Shown here: piece after piece, positions 23,305 through 35,579 of the stretch
Layout of the letters: the number at the start of each line of letters is the position of its first letter
Position numbering within the stretch: the first letter of the stretch is position 1
Source: Clarkia xantiana subsp. parviflora
Taxonomy: Eukaryota > Streptophyta > Magnoliopsida > Myrtales > Onagraceae
DNA length: 64,000 nucleotides
Assembly: GCA_036873135.1 (NCBI GenBank)
Contig: JAPTYO010000001.1
Location: 51,778,624-51,842,623, forward strand
Direction: 5' to 3'
Notes under the pieces: generated by a model
Told to the model about the DNA's origin: nothing
Database searches by the model: none
The model's input: the letters and a program-made list of their open reading frames with translations, nothing else
Translations under genes and position numbers: made by a program

Positions 23305-24890
23305 GGATCCCTTGTGGTTGTTTCGCGACAACCACCGGAACTCGTTGGAGAGCTTGATTTCACAACATCGCATTCATTTAGAATCCGATAAATAATTAAT
23401 GATAATGGTTAATAGGTCTTTAATACCACATATTTGTCTCATTTTTCCTTTTGGTACAACATAACATACTATACAAAAAATAAAAAAATAAAACATATTG
23501 TAACAAAAAAAATATCACCTATTAACCTAATTACAATAATTCCATAAAATTTACTCGAACATTTTAGTATTATATAGCAAAATATTCGGCACCTAAATCT
23601 TATTGTAGATGATTTCGACGGATGGCAGGATCAACGGAAAAAAAAAAAACGGCAAGAAGTAAGAACATCCTTCATTCCTCGTAGACTCCACCATTGATTT
23701 CACTGACCCGCCATTTCTCGACGAATCCCTCCAGTATCTTAAGCATTTAAGTTTCGACAGCGGAATTCAACCTACCTAGAGCGGAATCTCATCATCAGAC
23801 CGGAAAAACTGCAGCTTTCGAGATTCATAACGACCAGGTGCTTCCCATCTGATGATTTATCTTGGATTGTGAAGCGCTTCTTCATCTGAGTGTCTCGTTT
23901 ATGTTGCTGCTCTTCACGTCTTGTGATTGGTAACTGATCTGCTGTGGAATTTTCTAGTCTAGAATTGGGTTACTTCTGTTTTCACATTTTGAAAAGCTCA
24001 GATAGATGTGGTCCCTTGAGCTTGTAGTGATCTTGCCTGACCTCTATAGGATGTTGAAGTTGAATGTATATTTGATTTCAAATTTATGCAACCTGCAGTT
24101 GTTTATTAGGGACTATATGCTTTCTGGTCCGAACATTGAGCACCTATATCAGATCGGTCAGAGAGGTTAGATTTTTTTGTCAAAGCTGGTGTTAAGAGGA
24201 TTATACATTTCGGTGCGAAACAACTTCTCTTGTTATTATAGTAACTTCAGGGAGCTGACATTATGATTTACGCGAATAATAAGATCAACCGATGTTAAAT
24301 TTCATTACATCATAAGTGTTTGTGAGTAGCAATCAGTGCTTTCTCCCTCATAGGTTTTAGTATGTTTTAACTGTGAAGGCATGATCTAGGTAGATGATGG
24401 AGACTCTATGAAGGGCTATAGTAGTTTCGACGATCAAAGGATTCAAAAATAAGAACTGCATGGTCTTTTTTTTCTTGGAATGTTGGATGTGTGCTGAGGA
24501 TGGAACATATGGCTTTCTACAATTAATGACGAAATGAAATATGAACTTGACTATATGCTGTGTATAATTTTTGGGCATGTCTGTTTCTACTTAATCCATT
24601 TTTGAACCATTCAGTTTCCTAAAAAGATCGAAAAACAGTTACTCGGACATTAATTCATCTGTTTCTTAGAAAATAAAAATAAATAAGCGTGCAATCTGAT
24701 TTGGCTCTTGCACGCTTAAGTTTTAGCAAACAATTCATCTGTTTTTTTTCCAGGATTAATCGTTGCTATGAGAGTTACTGTTAAATTCTAGGGATAAGCA
24801 TTTGAGCTTGATGAGTGATTGCAGCTCTTGTTGCTTTTCAATTTATACCTTTTACCTCAGCAACCGGAGACTCACCATATTATGAGGGAA
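23305..24890 (+). other. Upstream region and probable 5' UTR of the DUF707 gene
   Basis: To about 23600 the sequence is AT-rich. From about 23620 it becomes more balanced, and a CAG acceptor at 24860 lies 30 bases before the start codon, suggesting one or more spliced UTR exons. UTR exon borders cannot be fixed from sequence alone. Confidence 0.4.
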
Positions 24891-27883
24891 ATGGCCAACT
24901 TAACCCGCAGGTATTCGATTTCTTGCAGCTCCTAGCAAAAAATTCCTTTGATATGTATTTTCTTTCAATATCTCATTAGTATTTGTTTCTGAATTTTTTT
25001 CTTTACTTATTGTTGAATATCTCATGAATAAATATCTGTTGGATTAATTCTAAATTTCTAATAAGTAGAAAGCCCAACGAAACAATGAGGCTTCTTGTCA
25101 CTACATTCATTGGAGTTGTTTTCGGCTTCTTTCTTGGTGTGTCCTTTCCAACACTTTCATTAACTAAGGTATAAATATTTCAAATTTGTTCTACGAGTTT
25201 TTTTAGACATGTTTAGGTGAATTGACATTTGGATTTTTGGTAGTTGAATCTCCCATCAAGTCTTTTTCCTTCCATCGATCTTACCTACATAGAGGACAAA
25301 TACTCTGGACTTTCAACCCAGGCGCTGTTGAATGCTTGGTCTTCTCTGAAGGGAAATGTGCCAAACAACAATGGTGAGAACGACGTTCCTGAATTCAACA
25401 ATTCACAGGTATTATAATTTTCGACATCTCAATGTGAATCACTCATGGTCATTCCTAACTTTTCTTTTTAAATAAAGATTTGGGTTCCAACTAATCCTCG
25501 TGGTGCTGAAAGACTCCCCCCTGGTATCGTTTCATCTGAGTCAGATTTCTTTATCCGCAGACTGTGGGGTCTACCTGAGGAGGTTAGTTTCTCATTTATT
25601 AAACTATTGACATAGTTTGGGAATAACATAAGGATGTTTCTATATATGATAGACTTAAATTTAATTTCTCTTTAAATTTTGTTTCGGTTTATACACAGAC
25701 ATGAATTTATGCCTATATAAATCTCTTGGCAGGACTTGAAAACAACCCCAAAATATCTTGTGACGTTCACAGTTGGTATTAATCAGAAGAGAAATATTGA
25801 TACAGCAGTTAAGAAGTTCTCAGAGAATTTCTCCATTATGTTGTTCCATTACGATGGCCGAGCTAGTGACTGGGAAGATCTCGAGTGGTCAAAAAGAGCT
25901 ATCCATGTGAGCGCTTCCAAGCAAACCAAATGGTTAGTTTAGTTAGTTTCCGTGAAAACAAATATCTGACTATTTTTAAATACTACTTGTATGGCTACCA
26001 AATAAATCTGTTTTATGTTATGTTTATGAAGGTGGTATGCTAAAAGATTTCTGCATCCTAGCATCGTGGCGCCTTATGATTACATTTTCATGTGGGATGA
26101 AGATCTTGGTGTTGAGCATTTTGATGCTGAGAAGTGAGTTCCACACCCCCCTCAAGCCCCCCCCCCCCCCCCCCCCCCTCAATTCTTCATTAAAATTACA
26201 TTGCTGGCCAAAAAGAGGATACTAAAAAAAAATCATAATAACTTGACATGATTTCTGTGGAATCATAAAACAGATACTTGGAGTTGGTGAGGAAGCATGG
26301 CTTGGAGATTTCACAGCCAGGGTTGGAACCAAACGAAGGACTGACATGGCAGATGACGAAGAAAAGAGGAGAGAGTGAAGTTCACAAGTGAGAATCTCCT
26401 TAAATTTCATATCCTGCTTATGATTTTTTATGATAGTGCTTCCAATCATGGGTAACTCTTACTTAGCAGCTAAGGTACTGAAGTACCTCAAACAGCACTA
26501 CCTTGGTACCTTGCTATGGAAGTAGTCTTCAAAACAACAAAATTTGCTAACACCTATGAGCTAAACATGCAAAAGGCTTGAACTGTTGAACCCAAGAGTT
26601 TTGCCTCGATTCAAAGTTATGCACTTTTTCATAAAATAGAAGATCTTGAAGATTTACATGTAATGTATAAGTCAAAGTTTTAATATCCTGAATCATAATG
26701 CCTCTTTCCCACCCTTTTTCTTGCAGAGACACAGAAGAGAAACCTGGGTATTGCACTGATCCACATTTGCCTCCATGTGCAGCGTACGTTTTTTTTGTTC
26801 CTTTCTTCATCTAGTATCTCTTCTTGAATTTTCTTCCAAATGGGTAAAAGAAACAACTTTGTAGTAGGATCTTGTTTTCTAAGAGAACATGTCATTGTCC
26901 CAGATTTGTTGAAATCATGGCACCAGTATTCTCTCGGAAAGCTTGGGCTTGTGTCTGGTACATGATTCAGGTGACACATATATATATCTTTCTCCCTCTC
27001 CCTTTATGTGTTTTTTTTTCTTTTATGAATATTTTGTCTTTTGATACAGAATGACTTGATTCATGGATGGGGACTGGATTTTTCATTGAGAAAATGCGTG
27101 GAGGTTTGTTTTGTCTCCTTCTATCTGTTCGTCTCTTCTCTATGACCATGATTTTTACTGACAGACCACCTTTGAATTGCAACAGCCTGCTCATGAGAAA
27201 ATAGGAGTTGTAGATGCTCAGTGGGTTGTCCACCAAAGTGTGCCATCTCTCGGGAACCAGGTTAAACAACATGATCAGTTACTTGTTTCTGCAGTGTATT
27301 TACTTCATTTGATTACTAAATTGACGTTTTCCTTTTTACAGGGAGTGTCCTATAGCGGGAAAGCACCATGGGAAGGGGTACGTATAGTTTGGTAAAAAAT
27401 TAAAAATGTTATTTTTTGTGGAAACTGGAAATATCTTATTTTTAGATTAAAAAAAATGCAACGCCTCAAGCTAGACCAAAACCTAAGCATGTTCTTTTTT
27501 CAAGAAGAGTCCTGTTGCTTTATAAGATCAGTATCCCGACTCATTTGGGAACGAACGTGCTTTATAAGATCAGTATCCCGACTCATTGTTACTAATACCA
27601 GACACACATTTACCAGAAAGGTTCTTCTTTTTCCCCCCAAAATCCAAAAAAAAAAAAAGTTTTTCTTTTTAGGCACAAATCAAGAAAAGTTGGGTTTTTT
27701 ATTTATTATGTCTTGCTGTATGGTGCTGGTCTAATTCTTGTCCTTGTTTAGGTAAGGGACAGGTGTAAAAAGGAGTGGTTGATGTTCCACAACCGAGTAG
27801 CAACCGCAGAGAAAGCATACTACGCGTCTATGGGCATCGACATGGAGCCGCCAAACACAACTCGTTCTCATGTTAAGTTATAG
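24891..27883 (+). CDS. DUF707 family protein, Golgi type II membrane protein
   Basis: Thirteen coding exons: 24891-24910, 25069-25168, 25244-25408, 25478-25582, 25733-25932, 26032-26133, 26274-26387, 26727-26783, 26904-26970, 27050-27103, 27186-27260, 27342-27377 and 27752-27883, totalling 1227 bases and 408 residues with no phase conflicts. Residues around 14-40 (MRLLVTTFIGVVFGFFLG) form one membrane anchor near the N-terminus. The rest is the DUF707 domain: WVPTNPRGAERLPPGIV, KTTPKYLVTFTVGINQKRN, FHYDGRASDW, FMWDEDLGVEHFDAEKY, EISQPGLEPNEGLTWQM, CTDPHLPPCAAFVEIMAPVF and WGLDFSLRKCVEPAHEKIG. The family is plant-wide and Golgi-located. It resembles glycosyltransferases (note the DED acidic motif), but its substrate is not established. 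The gene appears intact. Introns 6 and 12 hold simple repeats. Confidence 0.93.
26157..26178. repeat. Poly-C run in DUF707 intron 6
   Basis: About 22 consecutive C residues just after the donor of intron 6, preceded by further C-rich sequence. The length is likely polymorphic and error-prone in sequencing. Confidence 0.9.
27517..27587. repeat. 42-bp-period direct duplication in DUF707 intron 12
   Basis: A 29-base word beginning GCTTTATAAGATCAGTATCC occurs at 27517 and again at 27559. It lies wholly in the intron. Confidence 0.9.
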
Positions 27884-28885
27884 CTGTTATTTACCCTTAC
27901 CAGAATCTGCAGCTTAGAGCAACATGAATGTGGTTTCAGCTGTTTGGAGAAGCAAGCATCTCCGATACTTCAAAAAGTTCTAGCTTTAAGCTTTGATCAT
28001 TGTTTTTAGATGTTAGAATAGTTGGTTCCACGAAGAAAGTTGATCTTTATTTCTTTTTCCCCAAGTGTAATTCTTTTAATGGCTTTTTGATCTTGTTGGA
28101 CTATGAATTTTGGGGATCTTAAGGTAATGTTGTCGTGGTTCCATACATTCTTTGATAGTGTTGTAAGATTTTGAACTGTGTATTCTTCATTAAGTAGCCT
28201 GAGAATCATGATATCAACTTTCAGTATTGATGTTCTTCATTGTTTTATCTTAGGGCTGTCATTATTTCTATTGGCTTGGAATGTTGAGTCTAGTGTAAAT
28301 GTCTTGTCAATATTCCCGTGTTTTCCAAACATGTAGGATTATAAAAAGGTAATTTTGGTTCAAGTGAATTCTCGAAAAGATTATCCATTATATGGCAATT
28401 TAGATTTCTAATTATATATCATACAAATTAATCCTAATTATATAGGATGGGCATGTTAATCATGCCCATCCTTGGCCAAAAAAAAAAAATATATATATCA
28501 TGCCCATCACACAGATAAACAAATTGAGTTTAGCATTAAAAAATGTTTAAGAAGATAAAACGGGTTACTATTGAACTTGAAATAAAATAATAATTTAAAA
28601 ATTATAATAAATATAACATTGAAAAATCTAACTAAATTAATCATTAACCTAAACTTAATTTAAATATATTTTAAGCGAAAACGCATAAGAATCAATTAAT
28701 TTAATGAAAATATAGATAATTTTTATACTAATTTATCTTTTTTTCTCATTTTTATAATATATTTTATAGTTCTAAAAAATAATTTGACACTTTTTATTTT
28801 CTTGTCTACTTTAGTTAGAGTAAGTATTAAAGAATTTATACTCTAAGGTATGTGTAATTGAGAAAACTAGCTACACTTTTATTAA
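27884..28885. other. 3' UTR of DUF707 gene, then AT-rich spacer
   Basis: The first 300 bases or so are probably 3' UTR. From 28370 the DNA is strongly AT-rich with no recognisable feature. Confidence 0.4.
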
Positions 28886-28910
28886 CTAGGTGTTGAACCC
28901 GCGCGGAGCT
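28886..28910 (-). mobile_element. Possible Helitron 3' end
   Basis: Read on the minus strand, a CCGCGCGG palindrome is followed by GTTCAACAC and then CTAG before a T, the layout of a Helitron 3' terminus. The hairpin is short and the 5' end was not found, so this is tentative. The body would lie at higher coordinates. Confidence 0.4.
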
Positions 28911-30204
28911 TGCAGTAGTATTGCAATTTCAAAAGCGTAAAAAAATCTTTGCAAGTTCAAAAATGGCCGAATTGTTTTTGTTTGTTTTTTTTTTTTTTTT
29001 TGCAGAAGTGCTAAAACACTCTGTGTAGCAACTTGAAAGGAAATAAATTTGGTGAAATGTCTTCGAACAATAATATTTCCAGAAGAATGGTACCCTTTTT
29101 TAAATGAAGGGTTCAGTTTAAAATCTGTTAAAATCCCTAAATATTCGTATAAATCCCTAAGAATCGAATGTTGGTATAAAATACATTTTATAAGTCGGAC
29201 CGAGTTAATAGCCAAAATACATACCTCATAATTAGTCGCCTGAATTACCACGGAAGAACTCTTAAAGTGCCGAGAGAGAACAGAGATCGAAAAACCAAAC
29301 TCAGATGGTTTGAAGTTGAACAAATGAAAACAGAAAATAACAGAGAGAGCAGCTAGAAAAACGTCTCACGGTGTACGCGTGAGAGAATTAACCGGTTAAA
29401 GAGAAGCTATGTTTAACAAAAATAAAAGGGGGAAGTGAAAAGTTGACAGACAAGTAGCATTAAATAGGAACCCTAAAGGACTTCGGTTAAAGAGAAGATA
29501 TGTTTACCAAAATAAAAGGGGGAAGTGAAAGTTTGATAAAACTTTATGAAAGGACTTCTCTTTAGATATTTATGATAAAAAAAAAAGTGAAATTAAGTTA
29601 GTTTTCGGGTCATGACATGTGTCATTAATGTGGAAACTGAAAAGACTTGTGTATTTATGGTAAAAAAATGTGAAATGTATTTGGTCAAGACATGTGTCAG
29701 TCATGCATGTAAAAGTGAACAAACAAATACTGATTGTGGTAATTTTAATACAAAAATGATATTTCATATATTTTTTAATAAAAAAGGAAACATTATGCAG
29801 AATCGAAAAAAAGAAGAAGCAAATTTAATATATTGATACTAATTCAAATGGTCAGATTAACAAGTTTATAAATCTTATGAGCATGAAATGCAAACATACT
29901 TCATACTTGTTCTAAAATGAAAATCTCAATTACATATTCAATTTCGTACTTGTAAACATTATATACAAACATAATTTCTCCTTATATTAAGTACTTGTAA
30001 ACATTATATACAAACTGAATTTCTCCTTATATTAAGTTATGTACGTTAAACACCATATTGCATTTAACTAGGTGCAATTTAGAAAACCAAACATAGTTTT
30101 AAAAGTTGAAAACCTAAAATCTGAAAAACCCAACACCCAAAATATGTTAAAACTATAGTAAAAATGATATCATATGAAAGAGAAATGATCATCAACTAAT
30201 AGAA
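28911..30204. other. AT-rich DNA with a short tandem duplication
   Basis: No gene seen. A 45-bp unit starting GTACTTGTAAACATTATATA is present twice in tandem at 29946-30036. GGGGGAAGTGAAA and its neighbourhood also recur near 29429 and 29518. Confidence 0.5.
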
Positions 30205-30992
30205 ATATTAAAAGAGATTATTTGAATTGATATGATAATAATTAAACTATGTACCACTCAAAAAAAGGAGAAATGCAAAGTGTAGTTATGTATAATATTA
30301 AAATACTAAACTTAAAGTAAATTTATATTAAATAATAATAAAATAAAAAGTATATATGAAAACCCGATTAAAAGAGAGATTATTTGAATTGATACGAAAA
30401 TAATTAAAGTATGTACCACACAACTAATGTTAGTAAACATATATATATCAGATAAGGAGAAATGCTAAATTTATATGTATTTATTAATTTACTAAACTTA
30501 TCCTAACATTATAATACATAATAATTATAATATAAAAAAATATCAAAACTGAATTAATCACTAGAATAATGTATATAGGACATCATTATTCAATAAGAAT
30601 ACTAAATTTGTACATGTACATTAAACTACTAAACTTATACTAACATTAATAATAATTGAATAAAAAAAAAGGTGTGAATATTAATAAATTTTTAATAGAT
30701 TAAAAAATGGATTATTTGAATTGATATGAAAATAATTAAAATATGTACCACACAACTAATGTTCGTAAACATATATATATATATCAGATAAAGATAAATG
30801 CTAAATTTATATGTCTATGTAAAAATACTAAACTTATCCTAAGTATATATGAAAACCCGATTTACATCAATGCCTGACTTTCCTCAAAACTGAATTAATC
30901 ACTAGATAAATGTATATAGCACATCATTATTCAGTAAAAATACTAAATTTTACATGTACATTAAACTACTAAACTTATACTAACATTTATAA
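30205..30992. repeat. AT-rich tandem repeat, about 340-bp period
   Basis: ATTATTTGAATTGATA followed by ATGTACCAC recurs near 30215, 30380 and 30713. TGTACATTAAACTACTAAAC recurs near 30617 and 30955. The spacing between the best-matching copies is about 335-340 bases. The array stops at the Helitron-like end at 30996. Confidence 0.6.
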
Positions 30993-30995
30993 TAA

Positions 30996-31026
30996 CTAGG
31001 TGGACAGCGCATGCGTTGCATGCACG
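30996..31026 (-). mobile_element. Helitron-like 3' end
   Basis: On the minus strand a hairpin with stems GTGCATGC and GCATGCGC around an AAC loop is followed by about 10 bases and CTAG, then T. This matches the Helitron 3' rule (hairpin, spacer, CTRR, insertion before T). The 5' TC end and any RepHel gene are not visible. Confidence 0.5.
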
Positions 31027-31547
31027 ATGGTTGTATATTTTTCCTATGGTGGGTTTCAAAGACGAATTTGAAATAGAAGAAAAATTGGAGCATTTGACTT
31101 TGAGAAAATTTGAAATATAAGTAAATTGTCATAATAGATGTTAAAAATATAAAAAAGAAGTTGTAATATAAAAGTTTTAATCTATATGAAAGTACGATTG
31201 TGTTAAAATTACCACCATTTCCTACCGAAATCATGCCATAGTTCCATTCTTGTGCTATGGTTCCATGATTGGCATGTGAGGCTGCAAAGGATTTTAATTC
31301 TCGAATCAAAATAAGGTAAAATCAAAATTTTAATTCACAACAGTATTGCAACGATAGAAAATGTGAACATCTTATGCAAAATTAGACCTCCTATGTCGTT
31401 CTAATCCAAGTTAGAAATGCTAACGTTATTCGAGATACACTTCTACGCAATGCATTGTCTCTGTATTTCTACAACCCCAAGCCTATAGATATTACATCAA
31501 AAAGAGAAACATTAGCCATAATAAGAAAGTGTCTACTTCAGGAGTTA
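31027..31547. other. Unassigned, possible Helitron-like body
   Basis: Mixed sequence between the Helitron-like end and the gypsy element. A 109-aa open frame runs through it on the minus strand but resembles nothing I know. Confidence 0.3.
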
Positions 31548-33559
31548 TTATGACTTCTCTGAGCGTCTTGTAGACGTATTGTAGCATTGCTGCACCATAG
31601 CTTGATCTCCTCGAACCTCGCCAGTTCCCTTTGGTGTCAAGAACTTCATTACTTGATGCGCCGTTAATGGGATAATTCGGTGAGGATTGAGGGTGGTTCT
31701 GCCGATAATGGCGTTGTACGATGAGGCGGCATCGACTACTACGAAAATTATATCCACATGCAAAATTTGATCCCCTTCTCCCAAGGTGGTGGTCAGTTAG
31801 ATAGCTCCCATGGGGTCGATAGTTTGTCCTGCGAAGCCTATTAGAGGGAAGTTGACTTTCTTCAGATCTCTTCTTGTCAATCCCAACTGTAGGAATGCTT
31901 GATAGAAGAGTATGTCTGTTGAACTTCGCTGTCGATAAGAATCATTTTAACCCTATATGTGGATATAAGGAGGGTGACTACCAGGGCATCTTCATGCGGC
32001 TGTTCCACCTTCAAAAGATCGTTAGCAGTGAAGCTAATAGTTTCGAGTTCAGGCTCCCGAGGTCTTTTTCTCATTACTGCTGCCGTGGATATATGGGTTG
32101 CATATACTTCTCTGGGTGAATTTGTTCCTCCTCCGATGCGAATCCTCCCAAGATGACATTTATTGTCCCCATTTGGATAGGAGCGAGAAGGTCAGGAGGA
32201 AGGGATCGAGATTTTCTCATCGGGCTGCGGCTTCGCTTCTTTGGGGTATTGGGAGGCTTCTCGAAAAACTTCAGTAGTTTACCTCTTTGAATGAGGGTCT
32301 CAATATCTTGCTTTAATAGGGTGCACTCATTCGTGTCGTGCCCCCTTGTTTGGTGGTATCGACAAAAGGCGTTTATCTGGTGGCCATGTTTTTCCTTGCC
32401 GGAGGCGGGTTGTTCAGACGAAGTTTCTCCATTTCCTTAAGTACCACGGTCACATTATGTGTGAGAGGAGTATACCTTATGGGATAAGGATTAGGATCTT
32501 TCCTTGTTCCCAAATGGTTCCTTTGTCGAGAAGTTCCTTCTCGCCCTTCTCCCCTTCTGGATGGATGAGAAGCGGAACCTTCCTCGACTTTGGTCGGTAA
32601 GATCTGCCTCTTTGCTTCCATAGGTGACTTCTCTCCAAGTCGATGTACTTCTTAACTTTGATGGCGAGAGCGTCGATCTTTCGTACCGGTTTCATGACCA
32701 TGCTACCCTTCAAAGCTTGACTTTGTACCCTGAGACCCCTCCAGAAGGTCCTGATCAACTCGCCATCAGTGGCGTCTTCATTCAGCTGCTGAAGTATCTT
32801 ATGGTATCTAGTATAATAATTGGCTAAGGTTTCATCAGGACCTTGCTCAATTTTATCCGGAAAATCCATATTCTTGAGGCGTTGTCTTTGGCATATGTGA
32901 CCCTCTATAAACTTAGCCTTCAACTCTTCCCATGAGTCAATCGAGTTATCTGGAAGACCATAGAACCAGGTAGATGCCTCTTCCTTCAGAGTTGTGGGGA
33001 AGAGCGCTGTGTAGTGGTCTGGTGTTGCCCCTCTTCCTAGGAAGGAAGAGTTATGGGCGTTGATATGGCGAATTGGGCCTCCCTCGCCTATGTAGTCCTC
33101 GATGTTCCTCGCAAAGACTTGCGGAGGGACTCGAGTATTGAATAATATCTTGGAGAAAGGGTGAGAAGTGTGATCGCGAACGACAAGTAGATCACTCGCT
33201 CCTCTTCTTTTCTTCTCCATTAATTCTTCTACATGTCCTGTAGTGAATAGGACAGGGCTTTTGCTCGCCATTTCGTCCTATAATGCTTTGGGAGCCTTCT
33301 CCGGGAGATCTTTTTCCATGATCTTTACACTAGAAGCCACCTCCTCCTTTTGAGAGATTTCCCGAGTTGGTTCCCTTTTTTCGGGAACCGTTCCCTCCTG
33401 GGTTTGATTCCAGAAGGCTATGAAGGCCGCCATTATTTCTAGAGGGACAGCCGGAGGGACTGTTCTCGCTTCCTCGAGATTGGGTAGCGACTTAGAATGA
33501 CCGATATTTTCTCCACCACCTCTCTTGTTAGCCTGGGACGCAGGTAGGGGTGAAACCAA
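31548..33559 (-). pseudogene. Gypsy (Tat-type) gag and protease, truncated
   Basis: Gag runs from about 33559 down to 32477 on the minus strand. It contains the retrotransposon gag core HYTALFPTTLKEEASTWFYG, SWEELKAKFIE and ETLANYYTRYHKIL. Protease-region fragments follow at 32074-31877 (ISFTANDLLKVEQPHEDALV, then LIDSEV in place of the catalytic D-S/T-G) and 31784-31548 (YNAIIGRTTLNPHRIIPLTA, then KGTGEVRGDQ). Stops separate the pieces, and the element ends near 31548 before any reverse transcriptase. It is a dead, 3'-deleted copy. Confidence 0.85.
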
Positions 33560-34118
33560 AATCCGGTTGGTCCGAAAAACCGGTGAAAACCGATCCGGTC
33601 TGGACCGAAAAAACCGAAATACACGGTTGGTTTTTGGTCGGATTTTTTTACTCTAGTTCGGTTTTTCGGTCCGGTTCGGATTTTAATCTTTGAGGACCGT
33701 GGGGACCGAACCGACCATTTTGCTAACTAAATATATATAATATATATTATATTAGTTGATATTAATTAATATAATTAATTCATTAGGTTTATAAAAATTA
33801 TGAAATAAGCATTTATGAAAATTATTTTTTCTAATTTTTTTTTATAATTTATTTAATTATAATAATTGACGTTATTTTTCATTTCGCTTTGATAAATTCC
33901 ATGAAAATAACGAGAATTTTAAATGATAATTGTTACTTTTGGATTTTCGGTTTAAACCGAAAACCGAACCGAAAAAACCGTACTACTAATGGACGGTTTA
34001 TTTTTTCTCACATGGTTTTTTGGTCGGATTTTTTTAAGGAAAAAAAACCGGACCGAAAATATGGGTAACCGACCGAACCAAGCAAAAAACCGGTCCGACC
34101 GGTCCGGTTTCACCCCTA
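33545..34118. mobile_element. hAT-like MITE in the gypsy gag leader
   Basis: Ends are TAGGGGTGAAACC and its exact complement GGTTTCACCCCTA. A perfect 8-bp duplication GACGCAGG lies at 33537-33544 and 34119-34126. Subterminal parts are rich in CCGGTT/AACCGG and CGGTCC words around an AT-rich centre. It is noncoding. It splits the gag N-terminal region of the host element. Confidence 0.95.
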
Positions 34119-34243
34119 GACGCAGGTGGGTCTTCTCTGGGTAGTAGATTTGAGGTAATGGGATTGACTTGTGTATTTCCCACCTCCTCTACTCCGGGAG
34201 TTTGCATCTTATTCTTCTCAGAGGCTGTGACTTTTTGATCCTG

Positions 34244-34263
34244 TTCCCACAGACGGCGCCAAA
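34244..34263 (-). other. Primer-binding site of the Tat-type element
   Basis: On the minus strand TTTGGCGCCGTCTGTGGG follows directly after the LTR end CCCAACA. The TGGCGCC core is typical of Tat/Athila-group gypsy elements. Confidence 0.75.
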
Positions 34264-34903
34264 TGTTGGGATCAAAATGACGTGGCCTTGGAACTTCGAG
34301 TAGTGGACTTCTAAGTCTTGCCGGGAGCTAGCTCACTCAGGTATCTTTTTTGGTCGCGTGGACACTTAGTTTTCTTTGGTGGCTTTGTGCTAGGCGAGGA
34401 CCTGAAAAGAGGTGGGGATGGCCCCTGATTCCACTACGAAGCTTAAGTCAGTAATGGATATCGAGAGAATAATATAGAGTAATTGATAGATCTTAGAACT
34501 TAAATAATGAAAGTGAGCCCCCTATTTATAGGGAAAATGTTACCGACTTCGTGAGGTGGTTACCCTCTGGGGAGGGTTTTGTCCAGAGTCGGCTCAAGTA
34601 GGTGACAAGCAGGTCGCCAGCTCATCCTTCCTTAGTTAATGAGGTTTCTTCTTTCAACAGTGGAAGCAGGTCGCCACCTGTACCTTTCCTTAGGAGGAAG
34701 GTTTACTTCTAGGGCGGTGGAAGCAGGTCGCCACATGTACCTTTCCTTAGGAGGAATGTTTACTTCTAGGGCGGTGGAAGCAGGTCGCCACATGTACCTT
34801 TCCTTAGGAGGAAGGTTTACTTCTGAAAGAGCTTTTAATGGTCAACTCGACTTACTCTTTAAAATAGAGGTCTTATAGCTTGGTCGCTTCTATCTTTATT
34901 AAT
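34264..34903 (-). mobile_element. 5' LTR of the Tat-type gypsy element
   Basis: The + strand starts TGTTGGGATCAAAATGACG (the LTR 3' end in element sense). A minus-strand TATA-like CCCTATAAATAG lies near 34530. The far border is uncertain, about 34903. It contains the 57-bp minisatellite at 34661-34831. A related, diverged LTR starts at 43321. Confidence 0.7.
34661..34831. repeat. 57-bp minisatellite, three units, inside an LTR
   Basis: Units start with TGGAAGCAGGTCGCCAC at 34661, 34718 and 34775, and a diverged fourth unit lies just upstream near 34605. Because 57 is a multiple of three, a repetitive ORF appears on the + strand; it is not a gene. Confidence 0.9.
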
Positions 34904-35366
34904 CATGTTCTAAAAATTCGACTTTCCTCAAAAGATGATAGTCGACATTTTACCTTTGTTTCACCATTCCAAACAAGGTTGGTCGTCGATTCGTCAATCT
35001 CGCCAATAAACGTACTTGGCTCTAGTCTTTGTCGTTTAATCGTAACCCCCTTAATGCGCGCGACGTCCTCGTCGCGGCCCAAACCAGAATCGTGCCCCCG
35101 GTAGGTGATCAGAACTCCGGGGTCAATAGCCATTGGTCCGCGAGCTCGATCACGGTGTTGGGTCGACTCTGATACCATTCTGTCACGCCCCCAAGCCCGA
35201 GCGACTGTCCCCACTTAGCCCAATCCAGCCTAACTAAGCCCTTTGTCCTCACTTGAGCCTAGAAAATGAGGAATTCCTGTTGGACTTGAGTAGTACAACT
35301 TTTGCTTATTAAGGCTCCAAATCTTCTTATTCCAACCGATGTGGTACAACCTTATGGGGTATTACA
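34904..35366 (-). mobile_element. Second gypsy-like element: short LTR, primer site and leader
   Basis: In minus sense an LTR of about 186 bp (35366-35181) begins TGTAATACCCCATAAGG and ends GGGCGTGACA. It is followed by GAA and a primer-binding site TGGTATCAGAGTC (35177-35165, initiator-Met type), then leader sequence down to about 34904. The LTR has proper TG...CA ends. The coding part is lost at the junction with the Tat LTR. Confidence 0.75.
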
Positions 35367-35454
35367 GTATCTGTGATAGCATTTTGATATTAGAAAGTTA
35401 CATTTTGTAAGCGAAAGAATTGCAACCGAGTTTATGATCAATCGACACCATTCA

Positions 35455-35579
35455 CAACAGCTCATTGTCCTATGAATGTGGTCTATGAGACCTTGTTCCT
35501 CCAGCATTATACTGACACGTTTGCTCCACGAGTCGTAGTTCGTCTCAACTAATAGCTCAATTTCATACGAAGTAGCCAT
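35455..35579 (-). pseudogene. Copia gag, N-terminal 41 residues only
   Basis: The ORF starts MATSYEIELLVETNYDSWSK and stays almost identical to the full gag at 42616-41921 as far as HIHRTMSC. It then runs into unrelated sequence at about 35454. It is the remnant of a minus-strand copia element whose leader, primer site and LTR follow to the right. Confidence 0.85.

Noticed and set aside
24891..27883. Lysine-ketoglutarate reductase annotation for the DUF707 gene
   Set aside because: That name circulates for this family but no such catalytic domain is visible; DUF707 is the safer call.
31548..32119. Functional retropepsin gene
   Set aside because: Stops between fragments and LIDSEV in place of the D-S/T-G catalytic motif; a dead copy.
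34661..34831. CRISPR-like regular repeats
   Set aside because: Units are contiguous with no spacers and lie in a plant LTR; a simple minisatellite.
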